A DNA stretch of 64,000 nucleotides from Clostridium_AF sediminicola (GCF_050402865.1 NZ_BAABMF010000005.1:62001-126000); one strand, 5' to 3'. Positions 33,481 to 43,029 are shown, counted from the stretch's first letter. Numbers and translations: made by a program. The notes: generated by a model not told the origin, from the sequence alone.

Positions 33481-35172
33481 TTACATTTTTTCTACAACTT
33501 CTATCCCTAACAAGTCAAGAGCATTTTTGATAACTTGGCAACTTGCTTCTACCATTTTTAATCTTGCAACTTTTAATTCTTCATCTTCAGTATTTATTAT
33601 GTTATGAGCATTATAGAATTTATTAAATCCTTTTGCAATATCCACTACATATCTTGTAACTATTGATGGTTCCAACTTATCAATTGCATCTAATATAGCA
33701 TCTTTGAAATTATTTAATGTTTTTACTAGTTCAAAAGCTTCTTTAGAATTTAGTTTACTAAAATCAGGAGTAGTATTTAATTCCCCTGCTTTTCTTAAGA
33801 TACTCTTACCTCTAGCATAAGTATATTGAACATATGGTCCTGTTTCTCCATCGAAGTTTAGCATTTCACTCCACTTAAATACTATATCTTTTCCTCTTCT
33901 ATTCTTTAAATAAGTAAATTTAACTGCACCAATACCTACTTTTTTTGCAACTTCATCTTTGTTTTCTAATTCTGGATTCTTTTCTTGAATCAACTCAGCT
34001 ATCTTTGAAATAGATTCATTCAACAAGTCTTCTAGGAAAACAACTTCACCTTTTCTCGTGGAAAGTTTTCTATCTGAAAACTTAACCATTCCAAAGCCTA
34101 CATGTTTACATTTTTCTGCCCAATCATAACCCATTAAGTCAATTACTTTGAATACTTGATTAAAGTGTAGCGATTGATCCTGTCCAACTACATATATATT
34201 TCTATAAAAATCATAAGTGTCTTTTCTATAAAGTGCAGCTGCTAAATCTCGTGTAGCATAAATCGTAGCTCCATCTGCTTTCTTTATTATACACGGAGGC
34301 ATATTATAATCTTCGAGCATTACTACTTGAGCACCTTGACTTTCTTCCAATAAATTTTTATCTGAAAGTTCTTTAACAACTCTATCCATTTTATCATTGT
34401 AAAAACTCTCCCCTGCATAAGAATCGAATTTTACTCCAAGCATTTCATAAACATTCTGGAATTCTTTAAGACTTAGAGTTTTAAATCTTTCCCATAATTT
34501 CACTTCAAACTCTGAACCATCTTCTAGATTTTTAAAATGCATTCTACCTTCGTCTACTAAAGTAGGATCTTTTTCCGCTTCATCATGGAATTTCACATAA
34601 ATTCTTAACAACTCTTTAATTGGTTCTTTCTCTAAAGCCTCTTCATCTACCCATCTTTTATAAGCAGAAATCAACTTCCCGAATTGAGTACCCCAATCCC
34701 CTAAATGATTTACACCTATACAGTTATATCCTGCAAATTGCATTATTCTATACAAAGAATTGCCAATAGAAGTACTGCATAAATGTCCAACATGGAAAGG
34801 CTTTGCAATATTTGGTGATGAATAATCTATAGTAACATTTTTTCCTTCTCCTGCTTTTGAAGATCCGTAATTTTCTTTTTCATTAAGTATTTTAGTTACA
34901 GTTACTTCTGCAAATGCGCCTTTGTCCATAAAGAAGTTTAAGTAAGGACCCGCTGTTTCAACACTTTCAAAACCTTCTTTATTCATTTTTTCTTTTATTT
35001 CCCCGGCAATCATTTGCGGAGCTTTTCTCATAGCTTTAGCCAATTGAAAACATGGAAAAGCAAAATCACCCATTTCAGGTTTTGGTGGTATTTCTATTAA
35101 GCCTTCAATAAATTCTAAATCCAAGTCTACAAATCCTTTTATTCTCTCTGCAATAATTTTTTTATAATCCAT
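33481..35172 (-). CDS. argS: Arginyl-tRNA synthetase
   Basis: A 563-residue class I synthetase that charges tRNA-Arg. It shows the Arg-N domain, the HIGH-type motif in SPNIAKPFHVGHLCST, the KMSKS counterpart KLSTRKGEVV and the anticodon-binding DALR domain at the C-terminus (INTEDEELKVARLKMVEASCQVI, in parts). AGGAGG precedes the ATG. Its leader is a T-box riboswitch, so it is expected to be induced when the matching tRNA is uncharged. Confidence 0.97.
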   Translation of the reverse strand: MDYKKIIAERIKGFVDLDLEFIEGLIEIPPKPEMGDFAFPCFQLAKAMRKAPQMIAGEIKEKMNKEGFESVETAGPYLNFFMDKGAFAEVTVTKILNEKENYGSSKAGEGKNVTIDYSSPNIAKPFHVGHLCSTSIGNSLYRIMQFAGYNCIGVNHLGDWGTQFGKLISAYKRWVDEEALEKEPIKELLRIYVKFHDEAEKDPTLVDEGRMHFKNLEDGSEFEVKLWERFKTLSLKEFQNVYEMLGVKFDSYAGESFYNDKMDRVVKELSDKNLLEESQGAQVVMLEDYNMPPCIIKKADGATIYATRDLAAALYRKDTYDFYRNIYVVGQDQSLHFNQVFKVIDLMGYDWAEKCKHVGFGMVKFSDRKLSTRKGEVVFLEDLLNESISKIAELIQEKNPELENKDEVAKKVGIGAVKFTYLKNRRGKDIVFKWSEMLNFDGETGPYVQYTYARGKSILRKAGELNTTPDFSKLNSKEAFELVKTLNNFKDAILDAIDKLEPSIVTRYVVDIAKGFNKFYNAHNIINTEDEELKVARLKMVEASCQVIKNALDLLGIEVVEKM

Positions 35173-35227
35173 TTTTTATCTTCCTCCTATAATGAATACA
35201 CAATTTACAATTAAGTTATATGCATAA

Positions 35228-35525
35228 AAAAGTCTCTAATTATATATAAATCTATAATTAGAGACGAAATATCCGCGGTACCACTCTTATTGATTAAACA
35301 AATATAGATAAATCCACAAAGTAGTTAATCTATAAATAATCCTCTTAACGCTTTAACGCAGCTAACGTCATACTTTGTCTTACCTAAACGGTAAAATTTC
35401 AGTAGCTTCTCCAAGGTTCTCTTCACTCTTATCTATCTACAGAGCTTACACCCTCCTCTGCTCGCTAAAAGAATCAATAAGTTTACTCTCCTCTTCACCG
35501 AATTTTCACATAATGTTTACCTATA
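35228..35525 (-). promoter_or_regulatory. T-box riboswitch leader of argS
   Basis: On the minus strand the conserved T-box GAGTGGTACCGCGGA lies at about 35272-35287, followed by the terminator GTCTCTAATTATA/TATAATTAGAGAC with a T-run (35228-35265). Upstream is a Stem I region with GAAGAGGAGAGTAA and an AGCAGAGGAGGGTG-like apical part. A likely specifier is AGA in CTGTAGATAG (about 35443-35452), which would read tRNA-Arg(UCU). The specifier is an inference from position and gene identity. Confidence 0.9.
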
Positions 35526-35543
35526 ATTATAGTCTTAATAATT

Positions 35544-37589
35544 TTATTTTGTCAACAGTTTTTTTAATTTTTCTTTGTCTTTTACAGGCTCTAAACACTG
35601 AAAATCCTTGCATACATAAACAGTTACTTCATTACCTAATTTCTTCTTTCCTTGGAGGGATTCATTAAGCTTCCACATATCTTTATCATTTAGTAACACA
35701 TCAGTAAAAGGGTTAAAACCAACTCTTACTAAATCAATAAATTCTTTTGTATTTTTTTCATTTTTCTCTCCAGCAATAACCACCGCTGTTCTTCCATATA
35801 ATTTACTCATTAGTGCCATGACTAAATATGTATAAGCATTAGGTGTCTCATCTATGTTGCTGCTAAATGCTTTAATTAATTCATCAGCCTTTTGCGCTAA
35901 TTTATAATCGTCAAAAATATTACTCAAACGAATTATATTTAAGAGTGCAACAGAATTTCCTGAAGGTATAGCTCCATCATAAATTTCTTTAGGTCTCCAA
36001 ATTAATTTTTCTGCATCTTTACCATTTAAAAATAGCCCACCTTTTTCTTTGTCCCAAAATAATTCTATCATCTGTTCATTAAGTTCTTTTGCTTTCTTCA
36101 AATATTCTGCATCAAAGGTAGTTTCGTAAAGTTCTATTAGCCCCCATATTAGAAAAGCATAGTCACTTAAATATCCCTCATAATCTGAACTCTGTTCTCT
36201 ATATCTTGCAAGTAACCTTCTATCTTCTCTAATCAAATTATTAAACAAAAATCTAACTGCATTTTTTGCTGCTTCAATATAGGTACTATTACTTAAGATT
36301 CTTCCACCAAAAGATAATGCAGCAATCATTAATCCATTCCAAGAAGTTAGAATTTTATCGTCTTTATGGGGGTGAATCCTTTTTTCTCTATTCTCAAACA
36401 ATTTTAGAAGACTTCTTTCAATTATTGATTCTTCTATATGTCCTAACTCTAATTCTTTATCTGTTCTATTAATCAAATTAGGTATGTTCTTTTCTTCAAA
36501 ATTACCTAGTTCAGTTATATCATAAAGTTTTGAGAATAATTCACTATCAACTTCTAATAATCTATCAATCTCTTCTTTAGTCCATACATAAAACTTTCCT
36601 TCTACTCCTTCAGAATCAGCATCTTCTGCACTATAAAAGCCACCTTCAGGATCTGTCATTTCTCTAAGTATATAAGTAAATATTTTTTCTGCAATTTCCT
36701 TATATATTTCCTTTTTAGTTAATGCATATGCCTCAGTATAAGCAATTGATAACAAAGCATTATCATACAACATCTTCTCAAAATGAGGTATCAGCCATTT
36801 ATTATCTGTAGAGTATCTAGAAAACCCATATCCAACATGGTCAAATATACCACCCTTATACATAGCTAGTAAAGTCTTCTCAACTAAATGCAATGCCGTT
36901 TCCTCACCTGTATTTTTATAATACCTCATTAAAAACATCAAATTATGTGGCATAGGGAATTTAGGAGCAGTGCTAAAACCTCCATAATGAGGTTCAAAAG
37001 ATTTTTTTAACAATTTATAAGTATTTTCAATTACTTTGTTATCTAGTTCTTTTTCTGTACCTGTAGCTTCATAAATCTTCATTTTTTCTACAATATAGTC
37101 ACCTTTATTTATAACTTCATCTCTTTTTTCATTCCATAGACCTGATATTTCATTTAATATATTAATAAAACCTATTCTGCCATACTTATTCTCTTTAGGA
37201 AAATATGTACCTGCATAAAAGGGCTTTTTATCAGGAGTTAAAAATACAGATAGTGGCCAACCACCACTCCCAGTTAAAGCTTGACATACTGACATATAAA
37301 TGTTATCTATATCCGGTCTTTCTTCCCTATCAACTTTTATTGAAATAAAATTCTTATTTAGAATCTTAGCCACGTCTTCATTTTCAAATGATTCTCTCTC
37401 CATAACATGGCACCAATGACAACAACTATACCCAACACTTAGAAATATGGGTTTATCTTCTTTTTTTGCTTTTTCAAAAGCTTCCTCGCACCAGGGATAC
37501 CATTCTACAGGATTATATGCATGCTGCAAAAGATACGGTGACTTTTCTTTTACCAATCTGTTTGATTTTTTACGCATATTTTCTGACAT
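35544..37589 (-). CDS. YyaL/SPATA20-like thioredoxin-domain protein (DUF255)
   Basis: A 681-residue protein. The N-terminal DUF255 thioredoxin-like domain has SCCHWCHVMERESF (a CxxC) and VDREERPDIDNIYM; the remainder is an alpha/alpha-barrel resembling glycoside hydrolase or epimerase folds (for example SWNGLMIAALSFGG, GAIPSGNSVALLNI). Proteins of this type are widespread in bacteria and have no settled function. GGAAGGTGAT precedes the ATG. It is a single gene divergent from the hotdog protein gene. Confidence 0.9.
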   Translation of the reverse strand: MSENMRKKSNRLVKEKSPYLLQHAYNPVEWYPWCEEAFEKAKKEDKPIFLSVGYSCCHWCHVMERESFENEDVAKILNKNFISIKVDREERPDIDNIYMSVCQALTGSGGWPLSVFLTPDKKPFYAGTYFPKENKYGRIGFINILNEISGLWNEKRDEVINKGDYIVEKMKIYEATGTEKELDNKVIENTYKLLKKSFEPHYGGFSTAPKFPMPHNLMFLMRYYKNTGEETALHLVEKTLLAMYKGGIFDHVGYGFSRYSTDNKWLIPHFEKMLYDNALLSIAYTEAYALTKKEIYKEIAEKIFTYILREMTDPEGGFYSAEDADSEGVEGKFYVWTKEEIDRLLEVDSELFSKLYDITELGNFEEKNIPNLINRTDKELELGHIEESIIERSLLKLFENREKRIHPHKDDKILTSWNGLMIAALSFGGRILSNSTYIEAAKNAVRFLFNNLIREDRRLLARYREQSSDYEGYLSDYAFLIWGLIELYETTFDAEYLKKAKELNEQMIELFWDKEKGGLFLNGKDAEKLIWRPKEIYDGAIPSGNSVALLNIIRLSNIFDDYKLAQKADELIKAFSSNIDETPNAYTYLVMALMSKLYGRTAVVIAGEKNEKNTKEFIDLVRVGFNPFTDVLLNDKDMWKLNESLQGKKKLGNEVTVYVCKDFQCLEPVKDKEKLKKLLTK

Positions 37590-37692
37590 GCTATCACCTT
37601 CCTTATTTCTATTTTTTTATAGTCTACCACTGTGAAAGTTGGACTATTCACAAAATTAAAGAAGCTTTTCACCAAGAATAAAGACTTGTAAG

Positions 37693-37721
37693 TTGATTTT
37701 TAAAGGAATTTTATGTATAAT
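37693..37721 (+). promoter_or_regulatory. Predicted promoter of the hotdog protein gene
   Basis: TTGATT (37693-37698), 17-base spacer, TATAAT (37716-37721), 112 bases before the chosen start codon. Confidence 0.6.
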
Positions 37722-37833
37722 TCACTGTATATAACCAGTATAAAAGTAAAAAAAGCAAAGAATGGTACACTTTATATTTACGAAAAATAACAAAATTAAA
37801 AATTCCAATTTATTGAATAAGGAGGACTTACTT

Positions 37834-38244
37834 ATGAACGATATTGAAACTCTACTTCCTCATAGACATCCCTTTTTGTTTGTTGATGAAATTCTTTCCG
37901 CAGAAAAAGATGAAATTATAGGAATTAAAACTTTTGATGATTCTTTTATTTATTTTCAAGAGTACAATTCCAAACAGAAAATAGTACCAAATGTGATACT
38001 TGTTGAATCAATGGGGCAATGTGGAGGTGCAGGAATAAAAAAATTAGGTATAGGTGGAAATGCATTATATGGCTTTGCAGTTATACAAGATGTGAGATTC
38101 TTTAACACTGTTGAATTTGGACAAACGGTTAAAATGGTAGTCAAGAATCTTAGAGTATCCAGTAGGGGTATAAAACAGTCAGGAACTGCCTTTTGTAATG
38201 GAAAACTTGTTGCAGAAGCAACCTGGATGTGTGCAAAACTTTAA
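37834..38244 (+). CDS. FabZ/FabA-like hotdog protein lacking the catalytic His motif
   Basis: A 136-residue protein starting MNDIETLLPHRHPFLFVDEI, the opening of 3-hydroxyacyl-ACP dehydratases, and having the later helix with Glu58 (LVESMGQCGG). In FabZ the catalytic His lies in a GHFPxxP motif just before PGV; here the corresponding stretch reads FIYFQEYNSKQKIVPNV with no His. It may therefore be a non-dehydratase thioester-binding relative. The ATG at 37834 follows AAGGAGG and is preferred over an in-frame ATG 72 bases upstream. No fab genes are adjacent. Confidence 0.75.
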   Translation: MNDIETLLPHRHPFLFVDEILSAEKDEIIGIKTFDDSFIYFQEYNSKQKIVPNVILVESMGQCGGAGIKKLGIGGNALYGFAVIQDVRFFNTVEFGQTVKMVVKNLRVSSRGIKQSGTAFCNGKLVAEATWMCAKL

Positions 38245-38411
38245 AAGTCTAGAACACCTCTCTACTCACTTTATATTTGGTTAGCTTTCCATAACATTTC
38301 TATTATATTGTGCATTAGATTTTTACTTATATAAAGTCCAATTTATTTAAGTAATAATGTATAAAGTTATATGAACAATTTTAAACTTACATATAATTAA
38401 ATAGTCATAAA

Positions 38412-38449
38412 AAAAGAACTGTAATTTAAGTGAGCAGTTCTTTTTTTAT
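38412..38449 (+). terminator. Intrinsic terminator before hcp
   Basis: AAAAAAGAACTG pairs with CAGTTCTTTTTT around a 12-base loop. It can end transcripts from the hotdog gene. The rest of the 38245-38540 gap is AT-rich, with a TATAAT at about 38481 that may serve hcp. Confidence 0.8.
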
Positions 38450-38540
38450 ACCTTATTGAACTTTTGAACTTTACATATAATATCCAAATTTACATATACT
38501 ATCGAGTGAAAATAACAATACATAATACGGAGGTTATATA

Positions 38541-40193
38541 ATGGATAATGCTATGTTTTGTTTCCAATGCGAACAAACTGCTGGAAGTAAAGGATGTACT
38601 AAAGTAGGTGTATGTAGTAAAAACCCAGATGTTGCAAAAATGCAGGATGTACTTATTTATCTCATGAAAGGAATTGGCTTTTACGGCACTAAAAACATAG
38701 AAAATGGCAATAAAATCACCAGAGAAATAGGTGAATTTTGCACAGAATGTGTTTTTGCTACTTTAACTAATGTAAATTTCGATCCTGAAAGATTTATAGA
38801 ATATATAAAAAAAGCTAATGCTGTAAAAAAAGAGTTAATGCAAAGTGCAGGCGATGTTCCTAATGTACCTGATGGAGCAGATTTTATAGCACCTGAAACT
38901 AAAGCTGAAATACTGGCCTTACCAAAAGTTCCTAATTTAGGAGTAATGGACGATGAAAACTTTGATATGGATTTACGTTCTTTAAGAGAATTGTTGATAT
39001 ATGGAATAAAAGGTATGGGAGCATATCACCATCATGCATATTGCCTTGGTAAATATAGTGATGAAGTTATTGAATTTACTTTCAAAGCAATGGGCGCAAC
39101 TCTTGATAGATCACTAAAAGTTGAAGATTATTTCAACTTAAATATGGAATGTGGTAAAGTTAATCTCGATTGCATGGGCTTATTAGATGCAGCAAACACT
39201 GAATCCTATGGACACCCAGAACCTACTGAAGTTTCAATCACAAAGAAAAAAGGACCATTTATAATTGTTTCTGGTCATGATTTAAGAGATTTAAGTGACT
39301 TGTTAGAACAATCTTCCGGTAAAGGTATTAATATATATACACACGGAGAAATGCTTCCATGTAACGCCTATCCAGGACTAAAAAAACATAAACATTTGGT
39401 AGGAAATTTCGGTGGTGCATGGCAAGATCAACAAAAGGAATTCGATTCAATTCCTGGTGCTATATTAATGACAAGTAACTGTATCATGAAACCTAGAGAT
39501 AGTTATAAAGATAGAATATACACTTCTAGTGTTGTTGGTTATGAAGGTATTCAACATATACCAACTATTAATGAAAAAAAAGACTTTACTCCTATTATAA
39601 ATAAAGCACTAGAATTAGGCGGATTTACAGAAGATGAACCTGATAAGAAAATTACAATTGGTTTTGCAAGAAATGCAGTATTAAGTCATGCTGGTGAGAT
39701 AGTAGATGCTGTTAAGAGCGGTCAAATTAAACACTTCTTCTTAATAGGAGGTTGTGATGGTGCTCGTCCAGGCAGAAATTATTTTACAGAATTTGCAGAA
39801 AAAACTCCAAAAGATACTGTTATCCTAACTCTTGCTTGTGGAAAATACCGTTTTAATAAACTCGATTTAGGAACTGTGGCTGGTTTCCCTAGAGTATTGG
39901 ATTGTGGTCAGTGTAATGATGCCTACTCCGCTATTCAAATAGCTGTTGCTTTAGCAGGAGCTTTTGAATGTGACGTAAATGATTTACCACTTTCATATAT
40001 AATTTCATGGTATGAACAAAAAGCAGTAGCTGTTTTATTAACTATGTTACATTTAGGACTAAGAGACATTCACTTAGGTCCATCTTTGCCAGCATTTGTT
40101 ACACCTAACGTATTACAAGTTTTAGTTGACAAATTTAACATCAAAGCAACTTCTACTGCAGATAAAGACTTAGAAGCTATATTAGGAAAATAA
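38541..40193 (+). CDS. hcp: Hybrid-cluster protein (hydroxylamine reductase)
   Basis: A 550-residue class I Hcp. The N-terminal cluster motif is MFCFQCEQTAGSKGCTKVGVC (in parts), and hybrid-cluster ligands appear in GHDLRDL, GEMLPCNAYPGL, TSNCIMKP, IGGCDGARPGR, TLACGKYRFN and DCGQCND. Hcp reduces nitric oxide or hydroxylamine and responds to nitrosative stress. GGAGGT precedes the ATG. Downstream, on the opposite strand, lies a gene whose family name also refers to nitrogen oxides. Confidence 0.97.
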   Translation: MDNAMFCFQCEQTAGSKGCTKVGVCSKNPDVAKMQDVLIYLMKGIGFYGTKNIENGNKITREIGEFCTECVFATLTNVNFDPERFIEYIKKANAVKKELMQSAGDVPNVPDGADFIAPETKAEILALPKVPNLGVMDDENFDMDLRSLRELLIYGIKGMGAYHHHAYCLGKYSDEVIEFTFKAMGATLDRSLKVEDYFNLNMECGKVNLDCMGLLDAANTESYGHPEPTEVSITKKKGPFIIVSGHDLRDLSDLLEQSSGKGINIYTHGEMLPCNAYPGLKKHKHLVGNFGGAWQDQQKEFDSIPGAILMTSNCIMKPRDSYKDRIYTSSVVGYEGIQHIPTINEKKDFTPIINKALELGGFTEDEPDKKITIGFARNAVLSHAGEIVDAVKSGQIKHFFLIGGCDGARPGRNYFTEFAEKTPKDTVILTLACGKYRFNKLDLGTVAGFPRVLDCGQCNDAYSAIQIAVALAGAFECDVNDLPLSYIISWYEQKAVAVLLTMLHLGLRDIHLGPSLPAFVTPNVLQVLVDKFNIKATSTADKDLEAILGK

Positions 40194-40221
40194 GAAATTT
40201 TGCTAACAATATACTTAAAAT

Positions 40222-40263
40222 AAAAATGAGCATTCCATTTTTTAGCTTGGACTGCTCATTTTT
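40222..40263. terminator. Bidirectional terminator after hcp
   Basis: AAAAATGAGCA and TGCTCATTTTT form an 11-bp stem between the convergent hcp and HsmA-like genes. Confidence 0.8.
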
Positions 40264-40278
40264 GTATTAAGTAATATA

Positions 40279-40647
40279 TTATTTCATCATATTTGATAAT
40301 GCACCTGTTATGAATGGTATTAACCAAATTATCCATACAAATAGGCTGAATTTATGAAATTTAACTAACAAATTATCATTATTGTCTACAAGTACAATAG
40401 TAGCCCAAATTGCATGAAAAAGCATTAATAATATAGCTAACAATCCAGTTACTCCATGAATATCAAATTGAAACTTATTACTCATAATTGACATCACAGT
40501 TGTCCCTGTTGTATCAAATACAAAACCTATCCAAAAGAATATTAGATTCGATTTTGTCAATCTTCCAGAAAATCTTTCTCCCCAAACTCCTATTGAATAA
40601 CAAATTAAAGCTAATATCATTGCTATTATTGATATAATTAACATCAT
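40279..40647 (-). CDS. HsmA-like four-helix membrane protein
   Basis: A 122-residue protein with four hydrophobic helices and conserved His in DIHGVTG and LFHAIWA and VKFHKFSLFVW. This fits the HsmA (TIGR03987) family of small membrane proteins; the His residues suggest heme or metal binding, as in cytochrome b-like bundles, but that is inference. It follows the nitrous-oxide-stimulated promoter family gene by 46 bases on the same strand. Confidence 0.7.
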   Translation of the reverse strand: MMLIISIIAMILALICYSIGVWGERFSGRLTKSNLIFFWIGFVFDTTGTTVMSIMSNKFQFDIHGVTGLLAILLMLFHAIWATIVLVDNNDNLLVKFHKFSLFVWIIWLIPFITGALSNMMK

Positions 40648-40693
40648 AAAACATCTCCTTCATAATTAATTATATTTAATTAGTATATCAAAA

Positions 40694-41008
40694 TTATTTT
40701 GTAAAACTATCAATAAAGTGTTGTATTGAAGATATTGGATGAACAAACAACATCTTTGGACCCACACTCTTCATAATACTTTTTATCTTATCTTGCATAT
40801 CCTTTCTATAACAATGTATAGTGCATTTTCCACATACGGGTTTATTTATACCGAATTTACAATGTTCAAGACGTGCTTTTGAATAATTCAATAATTCTGT
40901 ACATTCTTCACATAAACCTTTTTCAAATTTATGATTTTGCTTACAATAAAGCTTAATCATCTTCTCTACTGTATTCTTTTCACGCTCTATACGATTTCTC
41001 ATACTCAC
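40694..41008 (-). CDS. Nitrous oxide-stimulated promoter family protein
   Basis: A 104-residue cytoplasmic protein with a conserved Cys/His pattern: YCKQNHKFEKGLCEECTELLNY, then HCKFGINKPVCGKCTIHCY and VGPKMLFVHP (in parts). This pattern defines the family, which is named after a Pseudomonas promoter study; its biochemical role is unknown, though the Cys clusters suggest metal binding. It lies 3 bases after the MFS pseudogene's end, so it was probably in that operon. Confidence 0.75.
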   Translation of the reverse strand: MSMRNRIEREKNTVEKMIKLYCKQNHKFEKGLCEECTELLNYSKARLEHCKFGINKPVCGKCTIHCYRKDMQDKIKSIMKSVGPKMLFVHPISSIQHFIDSFTK

Positions 41009-41011
41009 CCC

Positions 41012-42129
41012 TTAACAAGCTCCTTTTTGTGTAATATTTGAGTTTTTACATTCTAGTATTTCATCGCCTTTCATTTCATTACCTTCTTTAGAATAATTCT
41101 CAACGGTAATTACTACAAACATTGTTAGTATACAAAGAAATAATAATGCACCAACAGCTGTATTTTTACTTATTCCCCAAAGAACACCTGTTAACACTCC
41201 CCCTATAAAAGAACCATAAATTGTACTGTATTAAAAATACCTGTTACAGCACCCATAGCATTTTTAGGTGCAAGCTTTGTTACTTTAGCATGAAATAATG
41301 ATACTAAACTCATATAACCTATAAAATATAATATCAATCCAGCTGCAATAAAGTAAATATTTTCTGCAAGAAGACAAGTAATTGATGCAATCAGAACTAC
41401 AAACGCTGCTTTTACTGTATTTTTTTCATATCCTTTATAAGCAAATTTCACAGAAATTCTCATTTCAATTATTTCCAAAAATGTCCCAGGTATAAATAAT
41501 TTCCACATTTATCCTACTACAATGGATTTATCTATTATTTGAGGAACTATAATAAAAACACTTACCATTGAATAATATACAAAAAAACCTCCCATCATTA
41601 ATTTCATTATATCTTTTGTTATCATTTCTAATTTTAGTTTCTTCTTTTTTACAATACATTTTTGCATTTTATTTTCTTTTACAAAGAAAGCAATATAAAA
41701 CCATGTAACCACTGTAAGTGTAGCACACACACAAAAAATTTGAGGAAATGAAAGCACTTTATTTAATAAAGTAGCTCCAATAAATCCAGCCGTTCCAGCT
41801 AAGCCAAATGCAATTCCCACAATACTCATTGCTTCATTTCGTTTTGTATCAGAAATAACATCTCCTATCCAAGAATATGCTGCAGCCATAATAGCTTCAC
41901 TTCCTTGAAGTGCTCTAGCAACAATGAGAATATAAATGTTATTTGCAATACCTGCTAGAAATTAACCTAAAGCAAGTTGAAATATACCAATTAAAACTAT
42001 TGGTTTTCTTCCTATTTTGTCACTTAACGCACCAAATGGTACCTGATGTATTGCTTGCAATAACCCATAAATTCCAATTGCAAGTCCAACCAAAAATTTT
42101 ATTTCAGATTTTTTAAATTTTTTACTCAT
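41012..42129 (-). pseudogene. Degraded MFS drug-efflux transporter
   Basis: Reading from 42129, the frame gives an MFS segment with VPFGALSDKIGRKPIVLIG, then an in-frame TAA at 41962-41964, continues through FLAGIANN and GSEAIMAAAYSWIGD, meets a second in-frame TAA at 41509-41511, and shifts frame near 41200 before the last helices. The first transmembrane helix is also missing. Two stops, a frameshift and a truncated start show a dead gene. The marR gene directly upstream probably once regulated it. Confidence 0.9.
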
Positions 42130-42207
42130 TTACTATTGCATCTCATTTTACTCTGAAAGCACTCTTTCTGCTGATTCTTTTATTGGATTTGAACCTTTAA
42201 ATATTGT

Positions 42208-42642
42208 TTAATCATCTAATACATTTTTTAATGTTTTAAGTCCTAAAAGAATAGTATCCATTTCCTCTTTACTAGCATTGCTAAAAATATCCCCAAAATA
42301 ATTGTTTATAGTATGTCGAAGCCCTTTCACAAGTTCATTACCTTTACTAGAAAGTTCAATATAAACTATTCTTTTATCTTCTTTACTTCGAACTCTTTCC
42401 ACTATATTTTGTTTTTCAAGTCTGTCAATAATTCCAGAAACTGTACTATTAACAAGATTCATTTTTTTACTTATTTCACTTACTTTTAATCTTTTATGTT
42501 TTACAAGTATTTTAACTACTGAAATTTGTGGTACAGTTAGCCCGCTATCTTTAAATTCATTTTTAATACTGTGATTTAATTTAGAATTTATTTCCTTAAG
42601 CAAAGAAGCTATTTGGAAACCATCTGTTAAATTTGACATCAT
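42208..42642 (-). CDS. MarR-family transcriptional regulator
   Basis: A 144-residue winged-helix regulator: TVPQISVVKILVKHKRLKVSEISKKMNLVNSTVSGIIDRLEKQNIVERVRSKEDKRIVYIEL (in parts) is the DNA-binding domain with the wing. The ATG pair at 42642 follows GAAGGGAAG, so this start is preferred over one 90 bases upstream. It is intact although the efflux gene it precedes is dead. A 28-bp dyad upstream is a candidate autoregulatory operator. Confidence 0.92.
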   Translation of the reverse strand: MMSNLTDGFQIASLLKEINSKLNHSIKNEFKDSGLTVPQISVVKILVKHKRLKVSEISKKMNLVNSTVSGIIDRLEKQNIVERVRSKEDKRIVYIELSSKGNELVKGLRHTINNYFGDIFSNASKEEMDTILLGLKTLKNVLDD

Positions 42643-42670
42643 AACTCTTCCCTTCTTGAATATATTTCGC

Positions 42671-42698
42671 ACAAGAATGATTCGCATACGAAACATTC
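42671..42698. promoter_or_regulatory. Candidate MarR operator (28-bp dyad)
   Basis: AAGAATG and CATTCTT form exact outer arms around a centre containing TTCGCATACGAA. About 24 of 28 positions are symmetric. It lies some 30 bases upstream of the marR start, where autorepression would act. Confidence 0.65.
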
Positions 42699-42828
42699 TT
42701 ATAATAGCATTTAATAACAAAAAATACAACACTCAAAAATCAAATATGCAAAAAAAACAAGTGAATAGTTTCTCTAAAATTGCTAATACTATTGTAGTAA
42801 TATTAATTTATAAATGGAGGGATATATT

Positions 42829-42987
42829 GTGGCTAAAAACGAAAACATCGGATGCAATGTTAATGAATGTAAACATCATAGCGGTGAAGAAAACTACTGT
42901 TCTTTAAACAAAGTTCAAATCATAAAACATGGCGGAACAGCTAATACTGTTGAAAGCACAGATTGTGGAAGCTTTGAAACAAAATAA
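42829..42987 (+). CDS. DUF1540 small Cys-rich protein
   Basis: A 52-residue protein starting with GTG, 8 bases after GGAGG. Four cysteines (9, 14, 24 and 46) are spaced as in DUF1540: GCNVNECKHH, YCSLNKV, STDCGSF. Such proteins are common in Clostridia and probably bind a metal; function is not known. A strong terminator follows. Confidence 0.85.
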   Translation: MAKNENIGCNVNECKHHSGEENYCSLNKVQIIKHGGTANTVESTDCGSFETK

Positions 42988-42997
42988 TATCATTATA

Positions 42998-43028
42998 TAT
43001 ACTGCCTAAACATTTAGGCAGTATTTTT
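42998..43028 (+). terminator. Intrinsic terminator after the DUF1540 gene
   Basis: ATACTGCCTAAA and TTTAGGCAGTAT form a 12-bp stem around the short loop CA, followed by a T-run. Confidence 0.85.
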
Positions 43029-43029
43029 T

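Noticed and set aside
41509..41964. In-frame TAA codons of the MFS gene as possible recoding or readthrough
   Set aside because: A frameshift and a missing first helix show ordinary decay; no recoding signal is present.
42643..42732. Upstream start for the MarR regulator
   Set aside because: The extension crosses the dyad operator and lacks a ribosome site, while the ATG at 42642 has GAAGGGAAG.
42656..42907. 83-codon plus-strand ORF overlapping the marR promoter and DUF1540 gene
   Set aside because: Composition is low-complexity and it overlaps the well-supported DUF1540 gene in another frame.
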